This document shows, in pieces, positions 1-14,500 of a stretch of DNA of 64,000 nucleotides (positions within the stretch are counted from its first letter, which is position 1; each line of letters starts with the position of its first letter). Source of the DNA: Breviolum minutum Mf 1.05b.01 (Eukaryota; Sar; Dinophyceae; Suessiales; Symbiodiniaceae). Under the pieces are notes generated by a model that was not told the origin of the DNA, made no database searches, and saw only the letters and a program-made list of their open reading frames with translations. A program made the position numbers and the translations under genes. Location of the stretch: the NCBI GenBank assembly GCA_000507305.1, contig DF239157.1, positions 62,001 through 126,000 on the forward strand, given 5' to 3'.

Positions 1-150
1 TATATTTCTTTGTATGTTTATACAAAAATATACACATCAGGGGTTCTTTTCATTCATTGCAAAACCTGAATTTATTTTTTCTTTCACCATTTACGGTGGT
101 ATGGCTTGGCGAACTGGTAGAGCTAAACCACCAAGTAAATGTGTTGGTGA

Positions 151-265
151 TACTGTTGATGGTTCAGAAATCCGGCATCCACCAGTTGAGGTTGGCAGTT
201 TATGCGCTATTATTTACAGGGCTTTATAATTCCCAGGTGTTGCAGGATTTCTGAAATCAACAGTA
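151..265. mobile_element. Family D element
   Basis: About 115 bp with inverted ends TACTGTTGATGGTTCAGAAA and its near-complement. Inside are the family words CAGTTGAGGTTGG and TTTACAGGG. At least eight copies occur in the window. Confidence 0.8.
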
Positions 266-1753
266 GTGAGTAGTGATGTATATCTATTTATATAATATAT
301 ATATATATATGTGTAACATGTTGGGATGCTCCCCCATTCCCGTACATGTAGGTATTTGAAGTTGATTCCAGCCATATATGTGTATATATATATAGTTCCA
401 GTTACTTATCTACTACCCATATATATATGTTTATATATATATATATTTATATATTTTTATGATACATACATGTATATTATATGTATATATCTATCAACCC
501 CATTCCAGAAACTTAAGGCCAGTGAAGGCTGCCGGCGATTCCCTTACTGAAAATGTAGCAATCCTGGTGGTCCATACCTCTATTTTTATATAGCCATATA
601 GTAGTCGTATCCCATTGCAGGTGACATGTGTATACTTGTATTCAATTGTATGAGTAGGTGATACCCAACATGAAATGAGAAGATGTTACAATCACGACAC
701 TGTCAACGTGTCAATGGTTTTGTTCGAGTGTGTGTTGTGTTGTTTTTTGGTGCTTGAGGTGATGTTTGGCAATTTGTTGGTTTTAAATCACACGCACACA
801 CATCATGTTGAGAAATGAGCTCTAGAGTGTATTATCAACATTGCAATCGATAGGCGCTAGTCTTGGAAATTCCCTAGTTTTACCAGCCCACCGGAAGGCT
901 CAAGTTCAACCAGCTCTTTCAATCTTAAGGGCCTTCCCAACACCTTTACAAGCACCAGCCACAGGACCTGTTGCCCCAGATTTTGCTCTTTGGCAAACAA
1001 GTTCCTAAGGCCCAAATGTGACAACGACTGGGTGGTGAGATTGACAATGCTCTGGGTGAACATGTAGTTTGACGTTAGTTTGTTTTATATCTTGTTGTTA
1101 TATAAGATAAATGTGTACAACGATACGTATTTATATCTCAAGTAAACAATATCACCGAATCATGATGTCACTATTCTTTACAGGATTGCCGGCAATCTCC
1201 AAAACAGTTTCAAAGTTCACGTTTGTTTGGGTTGGTTGGAACCCAGGTGTGCAATGGTCATGATTTATCGGGAGGGATGGATTTGGACACACCAGAATTC
1301 CTTCGCGACACATACACAAATCATCACCAACTGGGAGTTGAATCTAAGGTGACTCTATATACTTGTTTCAAACACGTTGAACGAGTTTAAACTTAATTTG
1401 GAACTGATCTCTGAAAGAGTGAGTTCAGACTTCAATGGAACTTATGTTTGAAACTCAGACACTTTAAAGGCACCCCATAGATTCGGTAGTTTTGGTCTAG
1501 ACTTGAAGCACTTGGGGTCGAGATATGAATCCTAAACTCCGTTTGTCAAAGCAACCAGGTGAAAAAAAAACACACACAGCCAAATACTGTTACAGCCAAG
1601 TTTCAGTGTGGTGAAAGATTCATTTGTTTCAGTTGGTAGAACTCCTAATTACCCTGCATATTGATAGGAATTGTATATAACTTTTTAATTGATAATTGTG
1701 GGAATCCCTATATGATCCCTATATGAACCAATCATAATGAAAAGTAAAAAGTA

Positions 1754-1779
1754 TCCGTGAAACCTTTTTGGCTCAAAAG
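1754..1779 (+). other. Spliced-leader-like relic
   Basis: The bases TCCGT, then CC, then TTTTTGGCTCAA and AG follow the order of the conserved dinoflagellate spliced leader (recalled as TCCGTAGCC then ATTTTGGCTCAAG). There are a few extra bases between the blocks. The 11-base core TTTTGGCTCAA is exact. The following ~140 bp is richer in GC than its surroundings, as expected if a processed mRNA was reinserted. No parent gene is recognised. Confidence 0.35.
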
Positions 1780-2040
1780 GGGGCAGACCAGTGGTGCCTG
1801 CTCGCGCTGATCTAAACAGCGCTGATCCAACGGGACGGGAACCCGCCGGAAAGCGGAAAATTCGCAGCTGCGGTGCAGGGTGGCTGAAGATTCGCCGTTT
1901 CTTGTTGAGCAGTTTGCCAACATAGTTAGCATGATATAGCATTGTTAGTGATTCCAAAATAAAAATGATACTTATGAGAATTGGAAGATGAAGACAATAC
2001 TGTGGGATTTCTTTGGGGATAAACATCATGTTGTTGTTCT

Positions 2041-2124
2041 TCTTCATTCTTAGTTCTTATTCTTCTTTTTCTGTTTTTCTTCTTGTTGTTGGTGATTGTT
2101 GTTCCTTTGGGTGGGGTTTCCCAG
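2041..2124 (+). promoter_or_regulatory. T-rich tract and probable spliced-leader acceptor of beta-adaptin
   Basis: A pyrimidine-rich run (about 2041-2120) ends in tttcccag, nine bases before the start codon. Dinoflagellate mRNAs receive a 22-nt spliced leader by trans-splicing at such AGs, so 2123-2124 is the expected addition site. This would give a very short 5' leader. Inferred from position and composition only. Confidence 0.5.
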
Positions 2125-2133
2125 GCGGCGGTC

Positions 2134-2211
2134 ATGGTGGCCATGCGACAAAAGCAGAATGATGGAAAGTTCTTCCAGACCACCAAGCGAGGAGAAATTC
2201 AAGAATTGAAG
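2134..2211 (+). CDS. beta-adaptin exon 1 (residues 1-26)
   Basis: [14 protein letters not shown] matches the family N-terminus (human YFTTNKKGEIFELK). The ATG at 2134 is the first in frame after the probable spliced-leader acceptor at 2124; an ATG at 2143 is an alternative start three codons later. The exon ends AAG before GAGCCG, a GA donor, phase 0. The frame stays open past the junction, but only splicing here aligns without an insertion. Confidence 0.85.
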
Positions 2212-5200
2212 GAGCCGCTTCTCAGTCATCTCACTGAAGGGGACGTGAGTGGTGAATTATCCTCCATGGAACTAACATATCCCACCTGGGGAAAAAGGAA
2301 ATTCATCTACTGAACAAGTGCCTTGGTTGGGGATACGCCATCAAAACAAGAATGTTTCACCATGCTGATCTCCCTTGCCCAACTATCGTTCCGGGAAATG
2401 GGTAAGCCTGGCTGGTTCTTTTACGTAGAGTCGATTTTTCGCTTACATGCAAATATGTATATCAGATGGATCCACCTTCAAAATGTGTTGAATCAGGGTG
2501 AAAGGAAGAAATGGGAATTCGGTTGTTTTGACCATGGCTTCTCTTGATTTCGAAGCAATTGAGCTTAGTTTTCAAGATTTTTTCATACATACCTCCTGGA
2601 CCATACCCAAAATAACTCCAAAAATCAACAGTTTACTTGTGGGTTTGGGGATACCTGGGTATGCTCTAGGGGTATGTTGAGGATTCTCTTAGACTTGGTG
2701 GTGGCAACTCCAATATTTTTTTGTTTTGGAATTTTCACTCAGGACCCTGCAGTTTCATGATCCAATTTAACTGACACTAATATTTTTCAAATGCATTGAA
2801 ACTCAACCACCAAAACTAGTAGGATAGTTGTTTATCCTTTTTTTGTCTCCCACAGGGCCACGTTGGATACATCAAAAGGTGGAGGATTTCCTCTGAAAAA
2901 AATTGGAGGAATTGATCTCTTGAAGAGACCTTTTGCAGTTGATGAAAATGTAGTTTCCATGACATACCCTCCCTGAAACGTTACAGCAAAAGCCCCTGAA
3001 AATGGGGGGGCATGAACCCTGGAAGTAAAAGGAGATTCTTCCCTTGGAAGCCACCTTTTTGAGGGGCGAATGTGTCGTTAGTTTTAGGGAGTGTATCATG
3101 TAAGACACCTTTCAAGGTTGCAATATGATGTGACATGTTACCGTGGTCAATGTGTCAATGTGTCAAACGTCCAGCATCCAACAGGAAGAACTTCATGCAA
3201 ATGACAAGCAAAAGCAGAAAGATGCAGTGAAGAAGGCGCGGAAAAAACACATAGTTCCTTGGAGATTTGGGTTCAGTTGTTTCTTTACTTCCTTAACTGT
3301 TCCTAGACCACTTGAGGTTGGTAGTTTTCCACTGTTTGCCGTGGTGTATACATCCCAGGTAAGTGCAGATTTTCTTGCATGAATGTACTTCCAAGTGTTC
3401 CTACAATGGGGAGAAATCAGCCAACGGTTCATTGGTGCTTAGAGAGCTGTGTTGGCTTGAAAAGTCATTTTTTTGACTCCACTAAAAACTGGTAGTGGCC
3501 CACCCTTGTAGTGGTGTAACTTCAAGATTTTGTCATTTCTCTGATTTCTATGCAACGATTTGCTTGTTCTGCTCAGTTCACGTTTGGAGACGCCTGTGAC
3601 TGTGGGTTAGGAGAGACTATACCTTTACCCATAGGATCCATGCAAGGAATATTTACCTACAACATCATTTATTACTACTAGCATGTATATAGACATACCA
3701 CACATGGATCCTGTGGGATATAGATAGGATTTATTTGGATTTATATGTATACATATATATATATATAGACTGTTTTTGTTTTAAAGTTTGGCTCAAGACC
3801 ATGGACTGTCCAAACTAAAAACTGGCAATGCTTCCTTTTTTTCCAGGAATCTTGTTTTGGTTTCCCAGATAGAAGTCACTCGAAAGAAAGTGTTCATGAT
3901 ATGTGTCCAAATGATCGACAACTGTACCAGGTGACCTCAACGTAAAATCGTTTGATTTAAGCAGGTATTTAAAACAGGGATCATTAAATTGCCCATTTTG
4001 GGGAAATCAAACAATGAAGATTTGAGGGGTTTCCCCAATATCTTGCCTTGTTTGGGTTTGTAATATAATGACCTTGTTAAAAGTAATTAAGATGTTGTGA
4101 GTACTGTGCCTAATATTTACGGCCGTTTTGCTGGACATTTCTTACATAAGCTGTATTATTACTGCTTTACATCAGTGTCTCTACCTGTTTGAAGATACCT
4201 CCATTAAACATATGAAGACATATATCTACAGGCGGTTTCAACGATTTTCCATGTTTGTCACCCCATTCTAGACATGTTCCAACTAGATATCGGGAAAGAT
4301 GTCTTCTTTCGGCAGGTCATCGCAAACATGACGGTGGGAAAAGATGTCTCGGCACTCTTTGCCGATGTGGTGAACTGCATTCAAACAGATAACGTGGAGT
4401 TGAAGAAGTTGGTGTATTTGCAACTTGGACATTGAAGCAAACAAAAAAAGATGCCGTGATTCACTAATGTCGTTTGGGCGAAATGTTGATTTGATGTATT
4501 TACCTCATATAGTATTATTTACCTCATCTCATGTGACATACTTTCCGAAGGTACTTAGTGTTTCAATTCCTGTTTATTCAAGGTTCCCTTAGATGAATCA
4601 ATGCGTTTCATGGTCCATGTATTTGGCGACTTAGACTTAGCAAAGTGACTTATGCTGTGACAACCTCACTCCAGCAATCATGTCCTAACATTCCTTTGTT
4701 GAAGTAAGTGAAATCTTACCTTGAAAAACTAGGTGGTGGTTTCAAATATTTTTTCGTTTCATCCATGGTCTAGTTTGACCAATATTTTTCAGATGGGTTG
4801 ACATCACCAACTAGAAAATGTACAGTTCTTAAAACAAAAGTCTACACAATGATTCGACTTACGAGAGCCAGACCCCGTGCTTTCTGTGGGAAGGGGCTGG
4901 GGTGGAGTATGTCACCTTTAAGAGTGGAACATGTGGAGTGTGACCATTGCAAGAAACTGCTTATACCATATAGCAGTGAAAAAACTGGTTGTTTAGGGTG
5001 TGTATATATATATATAGGGGAATATACTACCCAGCTATATGGGGATTATAATAAACAATTACAAGGATCACTACTAAACAAGTGGTACATAAGTGGAAAG
5101 TAAGGCCGTTGTTTTTTTCGTGGCTCACCTCGTTTTCCAGGTATGTCATGAACTATGCCAAAGCTCAACCTGAGCTGGTCACTTGACAGCAGGGCTGGGG

Positions 5201-8200
5201 AGTTCAAGACTGGTGCTTCAAGCAGGACTCCTGACTGACCTTTCCCCTAGTGCTCCAGTCATACCCTATCCCTGAGAATCCAGGACTATCCTGAGATATC
5301 CTGAGGATGGGATTGGATCCCTTAATACCACTCTAGGGAAGGGTTTGGGTTCTTAGGGTATGAGGCTCGGTGTTTAGGCTCCCAAAACCCGCAACCAAAA
5401 ACCACGACTGCAGAAGGGTCCCATTGGAGCATATGGGTTTTATTTTTGATGCATATACATTGGGACATGCCGCAACCCTGTAACAGTGGGAAGATAATTA
5501 TCGCTATATCTTACTATGGACCTTTCTTAGTCTTCATTATCCACCGGTTTTGTCCAGTGTTTCTTGGCACAAATCGCATGTGCCATTTTTCACCACCCGT
5601 CCCGGCCATTCCCGGCCAAGCTCCCTGGCCTAAAACTGGCCATTTAGGCGATTCTGGCCATCAACACGTTTCGGAAAGATGCCACGGATCCGAATCCTTT
5701 GATTCGATCTCTGGCGGTACGGACCATGGGATGTATTCGATTGGATCAAGTGACGGATACTTGGTGCGAATGGCCTACTTGGATGTCCCCGGAAAATTAG
5801 GATCAATGGTTAGGATCAATGGGTTATTTCACCTACTTATTAAATAAATGGGAAATTCCTTGGGGGTAAAACACACTAATCCTAACCTTTGATCCCAACA
5901 CTTCCAACGGGACATCCTTTCGTAGAAGTTGGTGAAAGGTGAGTTGACGGTGTGAAAGTTGGGGCGCAGACTTCCAGATGGATAACAGGAGCCAACAAAA
6001 AACAATGAACATATCTAGTTTGAGGTTAGCGAAAGGAATGATCTCTCTTTCCAAGCAATATGTTCTTTGTTGTTTTTGAGGGCGGGTATATATATATATA
6101 AATAATATGTATGTATATCTGTTGGGAAAAAAGGTAAAAGACATCAGATTGATACTATTAATTGACAAAGCAGCTGATATATGCTGATATGGTGAATATG
6201 AATCTCACATGAATTGCAGGACAATCAGTGAAAGATGTTCTGCATGAACAGTGAACAGTGGGGGTTTTGTTAGTGTGGTGGTGCTTGGGTTTGGAGTGAA
6301 AGTCATGAAAAGAGCCTGCAACGATGTGTTCTTTGTGGGCTGCGGTTGATGTGGTTTCTGGCAATTTTTTTGTCTAGCAATGATAAGGGGAATGACTCCC
6401 GTAATCAGCTGGCGCGGTAAAAATAGGAATTGAATTGAAGCCTTTTTTGGCATTACACCCCGGAAGATTAAGATGGAACTTGAGAATACACCCCTGGAAG
6501 TTCGGAAAATCATCTGAACCAAACCATCATGTTCAGGTTCAAAACGTCAATCTTCAGGGGTTGTAATGACATGAAGCCATTCGGGTGGTGCCCGAAACGT
6601 GCTGTTTCACCCAGGAATATTTGCTTGAGCCATTGAGAAGGTGCTGTCAGGAGCCATTTTTTCAAAGAAATTACATGAGCAATGAAAAAAGGGCCCCTGG
6701 TTGTTTAGGTTGTATAGGGGATGAATTACTACCCAGTTATATGGGGGTTTTAATAAGCCAATATAAGGATCCCTATCAACCAACTAGTATAATGGAAAGT
6801 AGTAAGGGTTTTTTTCGTGGCTCACATGGATTGATGCAGAGATAGGTTGATAGATGCAACCAGCTTCACCCGAATGTTTTGGGGAAGGTTGGAAGATGAA
6901 AAACTTTCTGTGGATGCTAGTTCTTTGGATTATGTAGAAGTCTATTCTGTGACTATTCCGTTGTTTCTTCTGTACAGGCATCGCTACACTTGAAAAAAAG
7001 ACATGAGTAGTGCAAAACCACCGTCCGAACCAACAAAAATCTATTGTTTTTTTTCTGATACCCTAAGAATCCAAACACCTCCCTCGAATAGGAATGAGGA
7101 TTCCAATCTCATCCCCAGGATAGGAATACAGGGAAAATCCCTTTCTTAGGATATATTTGGATCCTTAGGGATCCGGGACAACGCTTTAAACACAACGTGT
7201 CTTCACCTTCATCTTCAAATTCGTGGGAATCCTTGGATCTTTTACTGCGCAGGACCACGATCCTTACGTCAGAAAGACTTCAGCCATTTGCATCCCCAAG
7301 GTCGGTTCCAAGAATGCCGGTTCCGGGTCATTAATTCAACCAACAACCAAAGATACCCATAGGATCCGTGGGACTGATATATCATATCCTTCTAATTCAC
7401 CATTTAAAAAATCAATCAAATCCGGGTAAATATACCAGTCCCATGGATCCTACAGGGTATGGTAACCACACTAACCTAGTTGGTTGATGGCACTGGTTTC
7501 AGACAAGGCATATCAATTCATACCACTCAGATAGTATTCCATTTAATAAGGAGTTAAGTTAATTATTCAGTAACCACCACGATTTTACCATCAGCATTCC
7601 CGGATCGACTGGGTCCTTTTCCAGACCGCACCCTTTTATTTGGTGATTTAGAAGATAACTGGAGAGCTTGGTGGTGCATTCATATCCAAAACCCAGCAGG
7701 TGGATTGGGAACATTGATTACTAATTTCAAGCTGGGCGTTATGAGTAGGGGTCCATAACTCCACTTATACGGGTGAAATACCCCTAGTTATCCATTCACA
7801 AATTGTAAGGATTAATAACCCTAATTATAACTGGAAGGGCCGGCTTTGTATCATCCAGGATATACCTGGTTGAACTGTTCATCTCATCATGTTACAGCTA
7901 AACAGACTTTTTAGAATCTTGAGACAATGGATGTGTGTTTGTCCTTTTTTACAGTGTGCCGGGATTAGATGCAAAATGATTCCATGCTCAATCATGTTCA
8001 TCCATTTTCAATACACCCCTCAAAACTAACATGACTAGCTGGAAAAAAAACAACCACTTTGAGTCGATGTATCTCCAGCAGCAAATCACCATGTTAGTTT
8101 CCTGGAGGGTCGTATCCTACTTCCTACCTTGGATCCATGCTGCCATATGTTGTTTTTGGGGAGACTTATGCAGCAAAAAGTTACCATGGCTTGGGGGTTG

Positions 8201-11200
8201 CAACCAAACCCCGGGCCCCAGGATGCTAAGTGGTTTACTAGGAGACTTTCCTTTTTTTAGTAGGGAAGCCCTTTCACATACTTCCATCTTTTAGTAGGGG
8301 AAGATCCTTGAACATTTTTGATGGTGCTACTATTACCGGGAAACGGGGGATGTATCCTGAGCCATATGTAGTTATATCTCTTACAGACCTGGTACTTAGT
8401 CACCTGACCAATGACTCTCCTGTGTTCCAGTCATCGGATCATTAGCCGTGGAACCGTCGTGGTGGGTTCCACCACCAGGTCTATGACATCAATCCTGAAT
8501 TGGTGGACGACCAGGGCTTTGTAGATATTTTGAAGGATTTGCTGGGCGATGGGTGTCCTAGCGGCGCTAAACTTACACATTTTTTTTTAATTGCTAAATT
8601 TGGAGGTTGAGATTGGAAAACTGGTGGAAAACTGGGCTTTTGCTAGGATGTTGTTATATATATGAACTTCTGACCTATGGCATGTTTGGAAGAATTTGTT
8701 CCACAAGTGATTTTTCTTTTGTTTTGTACTGTGAGAAGATCACAAGATCATCCCGATGTTGGGATATCAAGCCATATCTCAATTGAGCAATGAAAAACAA
8801 ATCTGGTTGTTTAGGGTATATATATATAGGGGATTATGCTACCCAATGAGGATTATAACGAGCCCATTATAAGGATCCATTTGAAACAACCAGCATGACG
8901 CAATGCTTCAAGTCTCCCAGACCTGCCTGTCTTTCCTGGTCGTTCTTTCCTGCCACTCAGGAATCCGATGGTCGTTGCCAATGCGGTGGCCGGTTTGGCG
9001 GAAATTTCACAGACCTGCGGAAAAGATTTATTGGACTTGGATCGAGGAAACATTCCCAAGCTTTTAGCCTGGAACCCCTGGAGTTATGGTGAGAATTGGT
9101 GAAGTTGGTGATGTTGTAGAGGTTAAAAAGTCAGGGTTTTTGTTGGTGAAGGATTGCAGTAGTGATTAGTGGTGGTTTTCAATATTTATATATGTGCATA
9201 ACTGTTATACATATTTATATTGATTACTGGTTGTTGAAACGTTATTTTGTTTTTTATTATCAAACTTTATAAATTGATATTAGGGAAGTCTTATAGTTAT
9301 AACTAGTTATATATATATATATCGGGACTATTTCAGACACATTGTTGAGCAAACATACTTACTTCCTTGGGTGTGAGTTTTGGAATATCACTGATGTCTT
9401 GGAGAAAACCACTAAGCTCCAAGAAGCCAGTTGTATTTTATGCTGGTAAGGGGATTAGATTTGCTTCTTCGGTGGTTAGAACAAAACATATTCCCTAAAT
9501 GGTGGTGAATCCAATGGTGATGAATTTCCAATGGTAGAAAGTTTAAAAAAAAAACTGAAGCAAACACAAGGGTGGGGGGGATACAGGCCTGTTTCTGGTT
9601 GGTTGGTTGTGTGATTGTGGTTGGTGGGAGGTAACACCTTCTTGTGTGGAGGGAGAAGGTTGTTTGGGAGCATAGACAAGTGTACAATATCTAAACACAA
9701 AATATCTATGTACATATACTCTATACACACCAGAAATTGAACATACATACCTAAAATAGCCATAGTGTTTCGTAATTACTTTGATCCGACTTCCAACATG
9801 ATCTTACTACCTGTGACTAGGAGGGTTATCATGATGGTAAGATTTACATGAGTTATATATATATTATACGGTCTATTCGATTGCCCAGATTTTATCACCT
9901 TTTGATTTTGATCCATGAAAGCCAACTGCATGCACCTGGGGAACCTTGGTGGCCTTTCCACACATTACATCCTTCACAACCCCCAAGGCAGCCTTGAATG
10001 AATGCAATGAATGGGGCCAGGTCTTCATTCTTGAGACTTGGGCAGCACCCGAACCGAACTGGCAGTTGTTTTTTGGGGGGGGAAGTTGGAAAGGCTCGGT
10101 GGCACCATCTAAAAAGACCTCCCTGTTTTAAACGGGAGGAAGTGCTTTTTGTGTATGGAAACAACAATTGGTTGTGGAATTGTTTCTGGGATCCAATCAA
10201 ATTCTGAGAATGGGGGGTATACCCAAGTATCATGGGTTTTTCAAGTTTGATTCAATTAAATTTTCTCGGGAGTTTGCAGATTCTACAACCTGGGTACGTA
10301 TAGCAGCTATCCTTCCATGATGTTCGAAAAAACCATGGTCCTGATGCCGAAACGGACGAAGCAACAATCGCCATTTTCGCCCAAGACAACATGAAGTATT
10401 TGTCCTTCCCTGGTGCTCCAAAAACCCTGTGAGAAGGTGTTTAGGTAATCAAAACCCACTCCAAAACTACTTGGAGAAGGGAGCAGTGAGCATAAGGGCT
10501 TGGAAAATCCTCCTTCCAAACCTGTCAACATTTGATTGAGCTTTTAAACATTTGCAATTCCCTCAAACTAACAGCTGGCCCCTTTTCAAATAGCATCTAA
10601 AAAAAGAGATGATTTTCCTTTTTTTGCGTCCCGGGCGTCTTTTCATAGGGCGGACTGTTACCCTCCAACAAACCCAACATAGCCTTTGAAAATTGATGGT
10701 TGGAAGATGATTCATTTCCTTTTGGGGCAATTTCGGCCCTGGGTAAACTTCGGGGTAAACTCGCTGTTAGCTTCAGGGAGCGCAGTTTTAACATCAGATC
10801 CCCCAAAAACATGGGAAAATCAATCTGATTACCAACAGCATGCAACATCTCCAAAAAGGACTTTTCCAGGAAGGACTTCTCTGATATAAACATTTATAAA
10901 CCGTACATATGACTGAGGATTTTGGCTCCATGGTCCTTTGCGTTACCACTATGTTTGTTGGAAAATCTGTTCACCCAGAAATCCTATTTCCCCCCATAAA
11001 TTCAAAAGTTTGATGGTGATATTTCAAGCACTCTATAATAAGATTCTGTTTAACCTCCCCCTTTTTTGGGGGGAGAGGCAGGGGAAAGCCAGTTGAGGTT
11101 CAACACAAATCTGATTCCTTCCCACACTCGTTGGTTACACCCTGGAAGATTAACATGGAACATACAAATCACCCATTGAGAAAAGAAAATGATCTGAACC

Positions 11201-11535
11201 AAACCTCTATGAGGACATGTTCCAGCCGTTAATCTTCAAGGGTGTAGCTGGGCTGATTCGCCGATAAGGATGCCTTGGCCACCTATGAACCAACGGGTCC
11301 CAACGATGCGGAGAGCATCACGGAACGCGTCACGGCCCGTTTGTCCCACGCCAATCCGGCGGTGGTCTTAACGGCCATCAAGGTGATATTGAAATGCATG
11401 GAACATACGGAAACTTGGAAAGACTATAGAGAAATGTTGGATGGTTTTTTTGGTGCTTTTTTGGTGGTGTTTGGTGGTGTTTGGTGGTTTGTGGGTTGTG
11501 GTTTGTGGTTGTGGTTGTGGTTGTGGTTGTTGTGG

Positions 11536-11575
<40 letters not shown>

Positions 11576-14500
11576 CGTTGTCGTTGTTGTTGGTGGTGGT
11601 GGTGGTGGTGGTACTGGGGACATGACCTTTCTCGTGCCGCGGCACGTGAAGTCGTGCCACGCACGCTGTGCCGTTGGGAGCAGGTATCCACACACATGTC
11701 AGTACTCAATTTATGTTTTTCTTTCTTAGTGTTGTTTATCGCTTATCGCACTGGCACGCAAGTTTTCACACACACACACACACATTGAAATGGTTCGTCG
11801 TGCTAGCCATGCAAAAACACATTGTCACAGCTTACAAAATGCAATTCTCCACCAAAGCAAGAAAGAACAGAACGCACTGGCACACTGAACATGTTGTATG
11901 TTTTTTGTGTACTTGTTTTTGGCAAAGCTCGTGCAATCATACAAATACAACATGCATTGGCACAGCCTTGTTTTCTACCAGCCTCAGCTTTATATCCTCC
12001 CTTGCCTCACCAAAGCAACAAAAGCAAAATGCACAGGCACAAAGACAAAATCCATGCATTTTTTTGTGTACATGTTCTTTCTTGTAAAGCTCATGCTAGT
12101 ACTGATTGAGCAAAACGCATTGGCACAGTCATTCTTGGTGGGAGGCCTTTTCAAGACATACCGAACTTTTGATCAGACGTCTTTTCATGTCCGTGCCATT
12201 GGGGGATACATTCAAACAGGATCACTTTTGCATAACAAACCCATTGGCACGCCAGTGTTTAAGTATAGGATTTTGTTGATTGAGAAGTTTGTTCACGACG
12301 CTGTGCCATTACGACTTGTTGATTAGATACATGTGGATGGTGATGTCCATCACGTCTCAAGGTTTTTTGAAAACACCAACAGTAGAGGGATCATGAAAAG
12401 ATGAACCTTGTTGCCGGGACATTGCCCACATGCACACTAACTCATAGTGAACTGTGACCTTCCCATCCACATGCAGCTCGAGACATCTAGATTAGAAACA
12501 AATCAAACCTCAAGATGTAGTGGCTGCCGTTGTTGCCACATCTTTATAAACGCTTGAAATTCCACGAACATGCTCAGGAAAACCCAGAAGTGCTGCGAAT
12601 GTTGGCAAAGAAATTGAATCCTCCACTGGTGGGGGGCTTTAGTTTAATGGGGTGTGAGAGAGGAAACGTGTTTTTTCAATTGTTTTTTTTCACAGTGAAT
12701 CTTGCACCGATTGTGAAACAGTCCACTAATTTCAGGGAATTTTGCAAAAATATCATTTTGCCGGATTGCTAGATGGTTGGAGAGACCTTTTGGATTTTGG
12801 ATTGCTAACCAAATCCCTTTGGCCTATAGGGAAAGACCCTATAGTAGGCCCTCCTGGTGTACCTAACAAGGCCGTGTTTTTGTTTTCAAAAGCCAGTGGA
12901 TATAGTTCCTTGAATGCTAGAGCGTATCCCCCGCCCTCAGCTGAAGTGTATTTCCTCGCACACAACTTCCATAGGTTTCCGAATGACCACAGTGGTTGAT
13001 TTTTGATATTTATAGGACAGCCAATCACAAACCCATAAGGCGTGAAACCCGTGTCTAGCTATGAAATTTCATTGAAGTGTAAAATATTTCATTATACAAC
13101 ATGCGTGTACCAAGTGACAACTTCCGAAGGTGCCTGAATCGTTTTTTTTTCAAGTTGAAAATGTTGTGACTTATCAAACGTTCCATCAAAAAGGTTTTGG
13201 GTCAACAAAAGGCCGGCATACCTTATCTCCACCAAGAACAAACATTGATTTTGGCAATATTTTTTTTCCGCAGATCTTTAGGAAAAATGTTGTTGTTTCA
13301 ATTAAATTCCCAAACCCAAGTTGCACTTCGCGTTCCATGGGGCTTTAAATTTATGTCATTGACCCTGATATGTTTCTTGCAAGAGTTGGGACAACTTGCG
13401 CTTGATGGAAACTGAATGTTGGATTCAAATGGTTGGTTGGAAGAAAAGACCAGCACAGCACCATCATCATTTCAAGAAAAAAACACTCCTTAGGAATTGA
13501 ATATTGAAAACCATATAGACCTTAATGAGATGATGACACCCTATGCCCTTATCCCCTCATCGCCATGAAAAGTTTCAACAAGATAATTCACAGGCATCGG
13601 GTTGTGCGTTGCGTTGCACCCTGAGGTGACGTTGTTGTCCAGTGAACCTGAGGTGCAGTATGTTGCGCTACGTACCTTGGAATACCCGGGCCGGGAACAA
13701 AACACCTGCATGGTTGGGGTTTGTAGGGGATTCTACTACCCAGTTATATGATGTTATATGGGGATTATAATAAACCATTATAAGGATCCCGGATCCCTAT
13801 TAAAGAACCAATATTTTGGAAAGTAGGAGTGTTTTTTCGTGGCTCACTTGGAAACATATTTTCAGATGCAAAACTTGGTGATATGATATGTTGCCTTTTC
13901 ACTAAAATTTATTGTCCTGGAAAAAAAACTTATATCCTCCCAAGGCCCTTATTTTTTCCTTTTCCCAAGGTGGGATATGTTAGTTTTGGGGGAGGGTATC
14001 AGAAGATAGGGAAAATATCAGAAACACTCTCCCGATATCAGTGGGTTGGGGAAGATTCGAATTTTTTGCGGCTGCGGGTTGGATTAGTAAATTAGATCCA
14101 CCACCTCATCACACCGAACCCTGGTGGATGTTTTGACCAATTTAGAGAATTTCTGGATCCTTTCAATTACAAGCAAATCACTACTGTTTTTGGAGATTTG
14201 TCGTGAACAAGGAATATTTACTTAGTAAAGACACTGGGGTTATGAAAGGCTGTTCACATGAGAATTTCGCTGTTGAGTCCGTTGGATGAAGGAATGACCT
14301 TTTTCTCCTTGCGTCGAAGGATTGATTGGGGCACATGGAGCTTGGATACTATTTAGTGGAAACAAAGGGATACGAATCATGACATTTGTCATCCTTTCAG
14401 CCACTTATTTCGGGGGGTTATATGGGTGCTGACTATATGGGGATATAGGGGGTTGATATATGAAAGGTAGTTTCTGCTAGAATTCTGATAGAATGACATG

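Larger units (their letters stand above)
1..2040. other. Upstream spacer without a recognisable gene
   Basis: Holds TA-rich repeats (about 290-480), one family-D element (151-265), and a GC-richer island at about 1770-1915 preceded by a spliced-leader-like sequence. Open frames on either strand show no similarity I can name. Confidence 0.6.

Noticed and set aside
1685-2047. 120-codon minus-strand frame upstream of beta-adaptin
   Set aside because: Its composition changes sharply inside the frame, it has no similarity that I can name, and it opposes the direction of all other gene evidence.
11368-11730. Long open frames over the TTG/GGT repeat (poly-Val, poly-Gly, poly-Thr, poly-Gln)
   Set aside because: They are translations of a simple repeat in several frames on both strands within intron 11.
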